A stretch of 64,000 nucleotides of DNA, from positions 1,170,425,249 through 1,170,489,248 of the forward strand of contig OY856409.1 in the NCBI GenBank assembly GCA_963693085.1, in the 5' to 3' direction. The position numbers and the translations under genes were made by a program. Below, one piece after another: positions 44,763 through 57,490 of the stretch. The first letter of the stretch is position 1; every line of letters begins with the position of its first letter. Under the pieces are notes generated by a model that was not told the DNA's origin, did no database searches, and saw nothing but the letters and a program-made list of their open reading frames with translations. The DNA comes from Alisma plantago-aquatica (taxonomy: Eukaryota > Streptophyta > Magnoliopsida > Alismatales > Alismataceae).

Positions 44763-44925
44763 ATCAAGGGTTAGGGATTGGGCTACCTATGGGTAGTGCC
44801 ATGTGACTCTTTAGCATATCAAGAGTTAGGGATTGGGCTACCTATGGGTAGTGCCATGCAACTCTTAGCATATCATGAGTTAGGGATTTTGGCTACATAT
44901 GGTCAGTGCCATGCGACTCATCAAC
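44763..44925 (+). repeat. Three 54/55-bp tandem units with inner hairpin in F LTR
   Basis: Units start at 44763, 44818 and 44872 (ATCAAGGGTTAGGG and variants). Each holds GGCTACC, TAT, GGGTAG, which can pair as a short hairpin; the third unit is degraded. Confidence 0.7.
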
Positions 44926-45482
44926 CCTAGGTATTGATCTACCCATTAGGTAGGATCATGAGGGGTTTAATTGGGATCTACCATATGAGAGGTAGTATCC
45001 AAGTCCACTGCAGGGATAGCACAGAGGCTAGGGTATGTATGGATTGAGTATTTATGTTTAAAATGTAAAGTTGGCTTGCTAAACCATAATTGCTTGCAAT
45101 ATGTTTTTACAGTTAGTTGCATAATTTTGGTTGTCCCCACATACCGACATATTCATTTATGCTGACTGACGTTTTTGTTTGTTGGTGATTTAGGTATAAT
45201 ATGAAAAGGACAAACAGTAAAGTGATACATTGCGAATATATGAATTAAAGTACAAGGAGGATTAGTTAGAATAGACTCTGGTTATGGATAGAAGTCTAGA
45301 AATCCAAGATTTTAAAAAAGTATGAAAATTTTTATTTTATTCCAGCATTTCAGTATATTGTTTGTAGAATTTAGTAATTATTATTGCTTATTTGTCAAAC
45401 CATTGATCCGGTAAATTGGGACAACGACTCTGACCTTTTGGTCTCCCTTAATTGGGGGTTACCAGGAGGCGAGGTCGTTACA

Positions 45483-47844
45483 TTAACACATCATGTTAAG
45501 AGGGAGAAATACCATCATGTTAAGTTCAGGAATCATGATTCTGTTAATGTTAGTGTCATGTTAATGATCAAGTTAATTGGAATTGAACTAGTCTTTATAT
45601 TCTCCTGAATCATGGACCTCAAGGGTTCGTAAAGGGCTTTCCTAGAATCAAGGTCTTTCATAGCAAACATGTGCTCCTAAGGTGGCATTATATAGGGATG
45701 CATACATTTACTATTCAATTCCTCATGTTGATAATGATTCAAGAATGCTTATAGTAATTCATGTCAAGTTTTCTTACATGTCAAGTATATTTACTTTGCT
45801 CATATTATAATGTGCTAGTACCATTTACTGATGTGTTGTTTTTCTCCTTTGCATGGTTGGGGACGTGATATCCCTAGGAGTTGGAGAAAGTAAGGACTCA
45901 AGAGGATTAAGCAAGGACTAGAAGACCTACAAGAGCTATCTGGTGGTGTGCCATCCATACTAGGAGGTCCAATCACGTAGAGATGTTTAATATCATGTTT
46001 ATCTTTATGAACAATTTTCCATGTTTAGAAGTGTTTAATATATCATATTCAAAGAACAATGTATGAATCTCAATGGTGAATTATGTGTTTATTTGCTATG
46101 ATTTCATAAATTTGACATCCCCCTTAAAGATGAAATTTTCTGCCCAGTTGTATTATATATCATAAGGAGGGGTGTTACACATTATGATCAATAACAAATA
46201 TGGAGAGAAGCATTAGTCATATCAAGAAGAAACTCAATGATATCGATCATCATGTCGATTCCATGAAGTTGCATAGTTGGTGGTACTAACTGATTATTCA
46301 AAGAGCATCAGAGATGGAAATTTGTTATGTTCGTGCTACCAATATCATAGTCTATGGTACCACATTCAACATCTTGGATCCTAGGTGAATTGTTTCAGTT
46401 CTATCGATGTATTTTTCAATAGTACCAACATAGACCGAGAAGGATAAGAAGGGTAACCAACTCAGTGCCACATACACCTCATTTATGGTACCAATGCAAT
46501 GTAGTCAGTGTAGATTTAAAATTAAGTTAGATCCAATAACCACAAATTAAGTGAGGGTCAGGCCTCACTTATAACCTAAGGAGGACAACCACAAATTGGG
46601 CATCATGTATGTATTGGAATCAGAGCCAAGAGGAGAGAATACACAGGAGACAACCACAAACTGGATGACTTGTGCACTTGTAGAGGATGTATTTGTAGCC
46701 AGAGAGCTACTGATCATGGTATTCATTAGAGGGAGTTATCGGGAGAACTTCTCCGAGAGTTTTTATAGAAGTTTTCTAATGTTTAGATTCTCTGTATCCT
46801 TTTCATGTTGCAGTCGCTTGATGACAACCATTTGGGGCTAAAACCCTTTGTTTCATAGGACACTGGAGTGGCCCATCATAATACTATATTTGGATATGAT
46901 GAGTTTATGATATATTTCCTTTGTTATAAACAAAATTCTATGTATCATTCATGATTTGTTTATGCCTGATTAATATAGCCAAAGTATCAGAATACTAATT
47001 GTTACATGAGAGGGAGTAGGAGATAGAATAATCATAGACTTACATATCTTATTTTGCATTCGGGAGAATGCTTATGGATATAAATAAATAATCTAGAGGA
47101 ATTTGATATTCTCTTGAAATAAGTTACTAAATTGCAACTGAGTGATTTTTTTATTAGTTTAGGTAGTGCATTACACTGTGAGAGAGGGTTATGTTGGCTA
47201 CAAGTCTTTAATATAAAATACGTATGGTTAATTATAAATAAAAATGATTCCTGTTGTAATAAGTGTCCTGGTGAAACCACAAGCCCAAAGTGATTCATTG
47301 AAGCTTACATACAACCACCTTATTTTAGTTTTCTTAATTTCTTTTTGTAGTTATATAATCACCAATCAATATTTTCTTTGGTCTAGCTGATTAGGTTTCA
47401 ATTAATAATAGATGTTGGTGAATGATTCCATGAGTTTGACATTTGTGCCTTATTAGCCTTAATTAAATGACACGTAAACATGCAAATAAAACAAGTCTTA
47501 CGTGTGTCAGTTGACTAATCATTGATATGGGAAAGCGATGAGTTGGGTGACTGAGGAAGCAAGTAGGGAAATTGGACAAATTGGCAGGACATTTCTTTAT
47601 TTGATTTGGAATCAAATTTAAAAACTAAATCAGACTTAGACCAACAACTTAGGTGACTTAGTAAGTGAGATCAATGACTTAAGAGTCAAAATTGGTCCTA
47701 GTCAGGCAACTTGGTAAGCTAGATGGGTGACTATGATTACTTTTTTAGTTTTCCTTATTTGAGTCTATTTTTGACTTGTGATTAGGAACATGATTGGATT
47801 TAGTAAATGCCAAATCTATGGATCTTCTATATAAAGGAATGTAG
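45483..47844. other. Unassigned DNA between F and E, probable old repeat fragments
   Basis: No gene is seen. GGACGTGATATCCC (45861-45874) and an end-like AGGAGGGGTGTTACAC (near 46165-46180) suggest part of an old gypsy element. TGGAATCAGAGCC at about 46616 resembles a decayed primer site. TGTTGGTGAATGATTCC at about 47412, with TATATAAAGG at 47829-47838, could be the start and promoter of a copia-type LTR cut by E. All of these are weak. Confidence 0.35.
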
Positions 47845-49926
47845 TGTTGGGAAATATGGTGATAGAACATGCATTAGAAACAAAATTTTAACTGCCATAT
47901 TCCCCTTTTAGCCAGTAGATCATGTCAACAACTATGTAATGGGAAGTATAAATGTGAGGTTATAGCTGGTCCTGGAACAAGTCCAACGACAATCCCTCAC
48001 AGCCTTTCTTTAAGTTGCACTCGTCAACAATGGCCTCCTAGTTGATCACCATGGACAGTAGTTGATTGTATCCTACTAGTGGTAGGCAATAGCCTCCTCG
48101 TCTTTATAGTAGTCCACACAAACCACTAGGAAATCTTGTCATTCTAATTGAATAGACAATAAGGATTTATCCCTTCTGGTTAATGTTCTAGCACCGACTA
48201 GCTCTCTCAATTGTCTCTCCCTTTCTATCCCTCCCTTTGACATGTAGGACTTATTTGGGCTCTCTCGGTTACCACAACTAGAGAAGACAATAATTGTTAG
48301 AGAGATTGATGTGTCTCTAAAAAGCCTCGACTACTCCTCTATTTATAGGAGGGTTAAGGTTAAGATTTATAGTTTGTGCAGAAATCAAAGGGGATGAAAT
48401 TTCATAAACTTTTGTAACCTGCGAGTGGAAAAACAACCAGTTCAAAGGTGAACTGATCAATTGGCATGTGAGCGATCAGTTCAACCCTTAAACTGGTCGT
48501 TTCAACATGTTTCCCAATTGCAATTATATTGGCAATTATTATTCAATTAATGAGCAACATGATGTCAACACTAATCCTTGATCCAATCAAATTGATCTAC
48601 CAAGTTGTCCCTTCACAACTTGAACTGGCCGGCTCATAGACTTGAGCTGATCGATACACTTGTTGTACTGATCGTGTCATAGATTTGATTATCATAATTG
48701 GTTCAATTGACTAGACACTTGAATCAATCGGTTCAACCCTTGAATCGACCGACTCACAGTTCAATCATGTCAACTTTAAACCATTGTTGTTTAAATTGAA
48801 TACCTAACTATCTAGTAGTCAAGCTTATACTACTTTCATGAATAAACTCATGTTCCATGTGTATCCTATGTGTGTGACCCTATAGGTTCCAAGTTATGTT
48901 GGTAGTGAATGTCCATAACTAATTTATGACATCACAATCAATGAGTAGTATCTAGCAACACATTATTCCTACCCAAGAAATTCGGAAAATTGGAGAATAA
49001 TTTCAACCTACAATCTGTGGTTGGTGTTATAGTGTTTGTATAGTTGCTTTGTCACTGATATCCATATTGAACTTGAGGCATGTAATCGTCATCCTCTTCA
49101 ATGTTCAATTCCTATTCCTTAAACTAGAGCTAACTATCTTAGATATATGTAAGCTCAATATCACATATTGACTGACATGAACATGGCCACACATTTCTCA
49201 ATCTCACTTATGAACTGTCTAAGATATCATACTCCTGTAGAAGGGACATATCACTGGTACATCACTCACAATCATCCTCATGTGTCACAATGTTCCCGAG
49301 AACCACCTTAATGGCAACCCTTATTCAAGGTCATGGTGGATGATGTCAAAGTACATCCAATGACATGTGATGTGTAGTGATTTCAGATCTAAAAACCACA
49401 AACACGTCAAAGTACATCCAATGACATGTGATGAGTGTAGTGATTTCAAATCTAAGAACCAAAAACACCACCATCACTATGATAGATGATCCTGATTACC
49501 AATCACAATTTCTATGTACCTCTCTCAAGGTGGGTCTGTCTGATACACTATTCGTTAACAAGTATATGTGTGTTTGGTTTGATATCACATATCATGACTT
49601 TAATGAGATTCTCTCATCAACCAACACCCTCTCTAGTCCTATGTGTTATTGGTGTCTATTAGCCTTCCACAATAACATCCAACTAGGGACATAACAAGAA
49701 TGTATATACTATTGACATTTGTGTGCTCTTATTGTTCAGATCCTCAACCCAAAGACATACATCATTGAGTACTATCATTCTATAGACATTTATTATGTTA
49801 TATCATTATCTCATAACTAAATAAAACATATAAATTGGAAGATTGTCTTTATTATTAATCAAATCATTTACAAGATATGAAACTACAATCATCACATGAC
49901 TAGGTCTCTGTGCATATATACCAACA
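47845..49926 (-). repeat. Relic E: D-like copia 3' LTR, antisense (about 2.1 kb)
   Basis: On the minus strand it starts TGTTGGTATATATGC and ends TTTCCCAACA, like D's LTR (TGTTGGTATGTATGC and AACCCAACA). Aligning stretches include the part around 49500-49610 (D about 11880-11960) and decayed GATCGG/CCGGC motifs at 48430-48760. A TATA-like CCTATAAATAG (minus strand) is at 48339-48349. It is clearly older than D. Confidence 0.82.
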
Positions 49927-49931
49927 GAGTC

Positions 49932-50207
49932 TCACTTACACTTAGAGTCAATCACCCATGAACTTAATCCTACTGATCTAACATGACCATCATACTTCTG
50001 TTGTGAAAGTGTTTTTGTCAAGGTGTCAGGCACATTGCTTTTGGTTGGTACTCGACAAATCCTCACATCTCCTCGATGTATGATGATCTCTAGTATGAGA
50101 TGAAACCACCTTTGTATATACTTAGAACCCTGATAAGATCTGGGTTCCTTAGCTTGTGTGGTAGCTCCATTGTTGTCACAATATAGCTCATTGAAAGTAA
50201 CAATCAT
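49932..50207 (-). pseudogene. Relic E copia RNase H C-terminal fragment
   Basis: The minus-strand frame reads ELYCDNNGATTQAKEPRSYQ, then KYIQRWFHLILEIIIHRGDV, then PDTLTKTLSQQKYDGHVRS. These are the CDNxGAxxxAKEP and RxDLxxxLTK-type motifs at the end of Ty1/copia pol. It lies directly next to the LTR through a purine tract (49927-49941). The rest of pol is missing beyond 50207, and no 5' LTR is seen, so E is truncated. Confidence 0.85.
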
Positions 50208-52995
50208 AATCTACAAGCCCATTTCTCATTTATGTGATTCTAAAGTAGAAATGACGAGAATACTTGAAGTTATGTAATAGTCATAGAAATTACTACAAGA
50301 AATGTATTTTAATGATATTATAAAATTTCACACATACATAACTTTCTTGGTGTTAGTACTAAAATATACAAGTTGTGTGTGCGTTAGTGTGTGTATGTTG
50401 AGACAATTCTTTGCTGCTGAGTAATAAAATGCAAATATTTATGCATCTAATCTGTCACTTAATTGTATTATAGTGGTCTTAATGATAATCCTTATTATAA
50501 CACTATTCGGTGTATAATAGTATTAGCGAAGTGCTTAGAGGCATGTCTCACAAATAATACAATGAAAGAGAAAACATTATTTTGTTACCTATTTGAGAAA
50601 CACCACAAAGCGATGCCAAAATTTAACCATGGCCATTGCTTAAAGTCAAATTTCAACCCCCAACAAATCAAATCCTCACTCGCCCTGCGTGTTGGGACTG
50701 CTCAAACTAACTGCCCCCATGTACTAGTATTCTGAAAATGGCAGTCGCTCGCAGTTTATTTTTTGGTTAAAAATTCAAGATTCACATCGCGTGTCCATCT
50801 GTATACCTTGTCATATCGTTCATCAAGCTATTTACTTGGCTCATAATGCCATTCGTAACTTCACTCAAGCGGAGAATTAAGGACATGGTACTAATTTGAC
50901 TATAGATTTCGAAGTGCGTTAAATAAAATAAAAATTTCTCTGAATCTCTGTTATCTGGTTTTTTCACGAGGGTTGAAAGGAAAATTGTTGACGACAATTA
51001 ATGTGAAGCAAAATCTTTTTAATTTGATAGATGGTCGTGGTCGTTGGTTTTGATTTGTCCCCACAACACAATTATATTAGTTGTAACGAGAACCATACAT
51101 GTCAAACCTTAGTCAGCTTTCTCGGTGTTGTTAGCTTGTGAAAAGCCATTAAACAATATTATGCAAGAACAAAGTATATGTAAGCACTTTGCATGGTCAT
51201 AACATAGATGAAACCAAAGCGTCGAAAATTAAGCTTTAGTGCTTGTCATATAGTCAATGACCAATTATATTTCGGACGCACTCGCTTGCTTCGTCAGTCG
51301 AACTGCTTTGTAGGCACTCAATAGAATTGGTCATTTTACCAACTAAGAAAATGCCGTCATTAATGTAGAATCTGACTCGTTTCTTACTAATAATCTGTTC
51401 ATAACTAAACTACCAGGTGAATTGAATTATCCTCCTGAGCCACCCCCAAGCTTAGCGTGCAAGACCAGCCTAGCCAAACACATGGTTCGTGTAGTCAACT
51501 TGTGGGTCTGTGTGGACCATATTCAATGGCAACCCCATTTTGACGCTTCGGAGTAGGCCATTCTCATTGACCAAGTTGAGCAGACATCTATTAACTGCAT
51601 GGACTGTGGTAGCTATAACAGAGACATACGGGGAATTTAAAACCGCATGCAGTCCGTCGGAAGTTACATGCCAGCCTGGATACGCGTCAATAACTGGATA
51701 TGAGAGCGGTAGTATGTCTTTTAGTATACCATGATAAATGAATTCTCTGGCTTAGAATTAGGCAGAAAAAATATCACATCGATCATGCCTTCTACATGAA
51801 AGGCGCTGATAAGAAGGATGATACACTCTTGTACGTAATTTTTAAATGGAAAAACTTCCTTCGGCACAATGAGTTGTAATCTGGGCAAGCGAGGCGATTT
51901 GTCTTTACTTGACCAGAATTCATAATGCCGGGAGGGGAGGGGTTGCACGAAACATATAATAGTAGCACTATCGAAGAAGAATGTCTTTATCCATATTGAA
52001 CGGGTTAGATATTTTGAATGATCTTGCATGGGTTAAACTCATAAGAAGTACAACTAGTACAAGTGAGTAAAAGATAAACAGGCTTTCTCTTTTCTGCAAA
52101 TAAAGAAAAGTTTAATCCTATATTATCTACTTCTATGTTGGAGCACTACTTTTTGTATGAAATTGCATATGATATTGTTGTCCTAAGATCTAGTGCAGTC
52201 CAACGTTGGGATGTGCATAGTGATCACAATTCGCCCATGCGCCCCATGATTCACCTCATCGGGCTTCTAGATTGTGAAAATTTGTATTTCATCTCTTTTT
52301 ACGCAAAATGATAATTAATAATTATTGTTTTTATAGAAAAACAATCATGACTTTTATAAATAGATTTAAAAATTGATAGAAAAGTTTAAATCCATACTTT
52401 TATGTGTAAGAGTAAATGTTTGATCTCATGTTTTTAATATTTTAGAAGCATGTGGCCTCTTTAGTGTGCTATGAAAAAAAAACCTTGGGTGCTTAGGTTT
52501 AATCATTTTGCACTTATCCTTATGATTAAAATCGTAGCCGCCGTCTGTGGCATGTTGTTTGTTGCCGCTCCTTGCGGTGACATCTCATGTCAAAGATTTC
52601 TTTTCCTATTAGAGGGACATGCCTCCCATTCTACTTGCTAACGAAGACATGATACATGTGATGGTTGCAATATACTAGTAGTGTCGTTGATTGTCGGCAT
52701 TGGGTTTGCAGGATGAATTAGTTATACACATCCGAGACTAGTTCTACAGGAAGAATGACACACATCTACGCAATAACAAGACACTAATTTCTCTAAGTAA
52801 ATCTATTATCATGCTTTGTTTGATGTTGTGGTTTCTATTTGATCTATTAATTAGCCTGATAAAACTTATTGATTGTAACGATGATTCAATGCTATTTCAT
52901 ATATGGAAATTTAATGTCAATAGTAGAGAATTCATTATCTATTGTAACTAGCATTGTTGACCAAGTATCTGTTTGTGCTAAGATTGACACATCGA
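50208..52995. other. Repeat-poor stretch, no gene recognised
   Basis: No LTR, PBS or pol motif is found, and none of this DNA repeats elsewhere in the window. The longest open frame (51721-52029, minus strand, 102 codons) has no family resemblance I can name and no supporting context. This is the best candidate in the window for low-copy host intergenic DNA. Confidence 0.5.
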
Positions 52996-54240
52996 ACATG
53001 CTTGAAAAGTTCAACAATGCCAGTTTTAAGCGTTGATGAAGTCAGGCGACAATTTGACTTACCATGGTTGGCCTAGTAAAGTTATTTGAATAGGACCATC
53101 CTTAGCTAGATAATATTGAATACCTGAGTTTTGGATAAATCACTAAGTGGGAAGAGAAATATTGTTTGTGTTTCTTTATATGATGTATCCTCCTTGCAGA
53201 GTTCAGTGTAACGTTTGATACACATAGTTCTCCTTTGGCATGAGTGTAGAGGATTGTGTGAGGTTTTGGTTACAAAACTAAATTTGAAGAGAAAGGTCTT
53301 AAAAAGTATTGTGTCTGAAATACTTGAAGTTTCATATGATTGAGAGGAATTTTGTTATAGAACATGTGCATTCGTTTCAACTCTAATTCCATGGTTTTCA
53401 TGAATCAAATAAGAAGCTCTTGAGTATGTTTACAGTGATGCCAATCATCAAAAATTACCTAAATCTTGAGTAAGTTTAGACACTAGGGAAAATGTGCATG
53501 TATGTATTGCCAAGTTCATGTTTGTGTCTTACTAGCCCTCATCAGGGAGATCTATGACTTTGGACAATTTTAGTTTTGTAGAATTCAAGGTCAAAGGGAT
53601 GGAAAACTTGATGTTACCTCAATAAATGTCAAAATATTCATTTGAGTACATGTTGTAACCATTCAATGCAACATTATAATTGATAAGATTAGTGTACAAA
53701 GTAGTTATTAAATGTTTTCATCATGGTTTATCTTTGGAGAAATCATGTTTATTTGATTTAGAAACATATTTAATGTTCATCTGGAATTGTTTTAAATTTT
53801 ATAATGAATGTGAATGGAATATTTGTTTTCTTGTCTTTTGTATCTTCTTATGGATGGAATGCACGTCTGAGACACACTAATGTTTGATTCAATGGAAGAC
53901 ATGATCTATCTAAATATTATTTCTAAATATCTCGTGGATATGTGTAAATGTGAAATATATGCATATGATAAATTGAGTAGAAGACATGTTCATACTATTG
54001 ATAGGAATTCTAAAATACTCAATAAAGTTAGTACTAATATTTGCAAATTCAATGAGATTTCTACTAGAGATCAAACACATTGTTCCATAACTTTTATTGT
54101 TGATTATATTTAGTAGTGTTGTATTTATTACTGAAGAGTAACGATGAAGCATAGGATAATTTTAAAAATATTTGGGAAAGAAGCAGAAACCCAACTAGTA
54201 AGGTGATTAGATGATTAAAGTCCAACAGGGGTGAACTGTA
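52996..54240 (+). pseudogene. Relic H: decayed Ty1/copia gag-pol
   Basis: LEKFNNASFKR (53001-53033) matches the copia gag start (KFxGxNFKRW). Near 53290 KGLKKY and near 53440 PIIKNYL fit later gag. At 53848-54113, WNARLRHTNV, then after a frameshift FDSMEDMIYLN, CKCEIYAYDKLSRR, STNICKFNEI and ITFIVDY, match GAG-pre-integrase and the integrase start. At 54125-54235, YLLLKSNDEA and later LKSNRGE match the next integrase block. Frameshifts and stops are many. Confidence 0.68.
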
Positions 54241-56024
54241 CACCTCAAACATTTTTTTTCAATTTCATGGTAAAGTAGACTAGGTGATATATCCAGATTA
54301 CCTACAATAATGGGATTTGTAGCACCTACCTACCAAATTTACCTAATTGACCCAAAAGGTAGGGCTAAGAGGTAACTAGCCCTAGAATTCACAAACAAAA
54401 CTAACGAAGCTCATCGAAAGCTTGAAGATATCATTAAAAATCATTTTTGTTCAATTTCATGGTAAAGTACATTAGATGATATATCATGTCACAAAAATGT
54501 TTATTACCCTGAGTTCACACTCCTAATGGCTACATAGCCAAAGGCGAGTGGACCTGGGTGTCCGTACCTAGAATGGATCGCATAACATATGTATGAATAA
54601 AACTGCAAACAACAACAAGGTAAGACACAACATGACATAATGAAAAGAACTAAACTAGTACCTGATGAGATCTTAGTCCCATATATCAAACCATGTGTTC
54701 CATTTACATGTCATTATATATCATTAGAGTAAGAGCCATAGATTATAACCATAGATTAGAAGCAATGATCATAGCAAGATTCATAGTATACTTGTTACCT
54801 AAAATCATAAAAAGGTAGACATTAGCACAACTGTGTTGAGTACGCTATAAAACATATAAACTCGTAGGTTTAAGAGAACATTTGTGATTGGAAAAACTTA
54901 ATATAATACCAAGAATGAAATCAACTACATTAAAGACTTTCTCATTTACATGAAAGTGTCTTTTAAGTGTATTTCCATTATACTTAAACTACAATATATG
55001 ACCATTGACCAACTTCCTCAAAGGAAGGATCCATAAGGGTGCTCACTTGTCTAGATCTTGACAATAGAGTCAACCAAGTGATCCTGGGATAAGAAATGAG
55101 TGTAACTAGATTAACATCTGCAACATTAGGTCTCATTAATCATTATCATGGTAGTTGGATGTGTCACCTAAGTCTAGGTATCATATCTTTTATCACTGAT
55201 TTCAATATATCAACTAGGTCATGCATAGGCATTATCAAGAAACATAGTACGTCACAGGTTCATCAACACTTAGAGTGACACATCATGATTAGATCAAGCA
55301 TATTATTAGAGTTCCAAGATCTTAAATAGAGAAATCATAAGATTTGAGACATCTTAGTCAACATAAGAAGCAACCATTAGTATAACTAGTCATATTCAGT
55401 TATAATCATGCAAGATTGTCACTGTTAGAGTATAGATGGGGTCTACTTGAGTTAGGTGTTGTTAACATAACCAAGCTACTAATTTGAAATCACAATATAG
55501 CATAGATCATAATTAGATCAAGGTTCATACAAGGTTGGAGATCTAATTATAAACATGCATACTAGATCACATTTCAACTCAATATTAGGGCATGTAATCA
55601 TCTTATGGAACATGCATGATCCATAAGGTATTTGGGTGCACAAAACATGATAAGTTACTGGATTTAGGAGTTCAAATGATCATTTTCAGACATATAAGAC
55701 TCACATGTGATCTGGGGTTGAGATTCAACATCATAGTATCCATAATAGGAATGTTTCAAGGTTCAAAGTACATCACTAAGTCAGATTAGGTTTCTAGTAT
55801 GAATAAGTTTGAATATTGATCCAAGATACATCAAAATTTATTGATTAGATTGATCATGAGGATTTGTGGAACATTCAATCAAGGTTAAGAATTAAAGAAA
55901 AAATGCTTAGCATTAAGAGTACATTTTAGGCCATATAAGTAACATCAGACCATTTAAAGGTGCAAAGATAAACCCAATTCGAATCATGGAATAACTAGTT
56001 GTTCAAGTTATTGGATAAGGCTAA
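54241..56024. other. Unassigned AT-rich DNA left of element G
   Basis: No gene is seen. A phrase TTCAATTTCATGGTAAAGTA followed by TTAGRTGATATATC-like sequence occurs twice (about 54259 and 54452). It may be the tail of the same old copia element or its LTR. The last bases GCTAA (56020-56024) should be the left target copy of G. Confidence 0.4.
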
Positions 56025-56587
56025 TGTAAGGACCCTGACCTTCGTTTATGGTTTACCCTATTTTCTTTGCTTAACCTTGGTGGTTTGATGCTTGCTAATC
56101 ACCTTTAGTGGTGATTAGGGTTTGGTTGTGCTTTGTTGAGAGTTGGAGGGGCTACTTGCAAATAACCCAAGTCTAGGGTTTTGTGAGCAAGTTTGCCACC
56201 TTGTGAGGTGTTCCTCTCTCTCTTTGCTTTCTCTTGTGTAGAGAGGAAGGCTTGGGCCTGTTGCTTGAGTTCTTTTGGGCCTTGTTGAGCTAGTTGGGCC
56301 TTGAGGTGCTTTGCTTTGCTTAGGGTTGAGCCTTGTATCGGCCAAGTGTGGGTGTGTATCGGCCAAGAAGTGTGTCGCCCATGGCAATGGAGTGTATCGC
56401 CCAAGGAGAAACATGTTGTGTCGCCCATGATGCTTGACCTAGCCTTGACCTTGTTTGGTGGACACTTGGAGCATACCTTGGACAAGTGTATAAGGCTTGC
56501 TAGAGTGGTGGCTTGAGCTCTAGGACAAGTGTCCTTTGGGTGGACGACACCTTGCTTGAACCAACCTTGTTTTCTCCTCCCTTTCCT

Positions 56588-56597
56588 TCTATATAGG
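56588..56597 (+). promoter_or_regulatory. Probable TATA box of element G
   Basis: TCTATATAGG is at the same relative position (about 563 bp in) as in A. Confidence 0.58.
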
Positions 56598-57374
56598 TGG
56601 TTCTTTTCCTTGCTTTGAGTTCCTTTGATCCTTTAGTTTCCTTCTCCACCTTGAGTGCACCACACTCCCTCCTTTTCTTCCTTGTGTCAGCCGACACCCC
56701 CTTGAAGGCGCAGTGGTGGCCGATACACCCCCTGAAGGAGAAGCTTGGTGGCCGACACACCTTTGAGGAGCAAGTGGTGGTCGACATCCCTTGAATCTTG
56801 GGGTTATTCTTCTTCCTTGGAGCTTGGAGCTCAAGGTGGGTTGCATAACTTCTAACCCTAACTCCATTATCTCTTACTATGATCTTGTTTACATGTTTGT
56901 AGCTTAGTTTCTTGCTTAGCTTTCATGTTGGCCGATCCTTGTGATCTAGGGTTTTGAGCACCTTGTGTTTGAGGAAGAACATGACCTTGTTGGACGATAT
57001 CTCTTGTCTTAAGTGTGTTGGGTGACATGTTTGATCTTGTGTTAAGCGATAGACCTAGATGAGGTGTGTGTTGGTCGACAAGCCTTGTTGGGCGATAGGT
57101 TGAGGTGTCGGGCGACACCCCTGGCTCTTGTGATGGGCGTCACAACCCCTTGCTTTGCTTGGTGTCAGCCATTAAGGCCTTGACCATGTTGTGGCACGTT
57201 TTGTGGATATGCTCTCTCTTTCTCTCTCCTGGTTGTTAGTGTTTGGTGGTGACCTGGCCGAGATAGGTTTTGTAGCAGGCGTTGCTGTGTGGTGTGTGAT
57301 GGGCGTCACACCCCTTGTGTCGGCCGATAGGCTGATGGTAACGGGCGTTGCCCGATATGTGAGGGATGCCTGAC

Positions 57375-57490
57375 ACCCCACTCCTGACGCGCGTTGCTCC
57401 CTCTCCTTGAGACACGGTGTCACGCAACGCAGACCCCACTCCTGACGTGCGTTTCTCCCTCTCCTTGAGACACGGTGTCGCGCAACGCAG
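57375..57490 (+). repeat. 58-bp tandem duplication in G LTR
   Basis: ACCCCACTCCTGACG occurs at 57375 and again at 57433, each followed by CTCCCTCTCCTTGAGACACG and CGCAACGCAG. A has one related copy around 3230-3295. Confidence 0.8.

Larger units (their letters stand above)
42347..45482 (+). repeat. Element F 3' LTR (about 3.1 kb)
   Basis: It starts TGTTACAACCCC and probably ends GGTCGTTACA at 45482. An alternative end at about 46177 (GTGTTACA) cannot be excluded. A TATA box CTATATATATAGG is at 43358-43370. Teloboxes (AAACCCTAA) are frequent at 44000-44370. A three-unit repeat lies at 44763-44925. Confidence 0.72.

Noticed and set aside
45483..46180. Extension of F's LTR to the GTGTTACA at about 46177
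   Set aside because: GGTCGTTACA at 45482 is the more typical chromovirus LTR end. The longer option is noted but cannot be settled without F's 5' LTR.
51721..52029. 102-codon minus-strand ORF in the repeat-poor stretch
   Set aside because: No recognised motif, no neighbouring exon-like segment and no splice context that I can defend. Kept only as part of an unassigned stretch.
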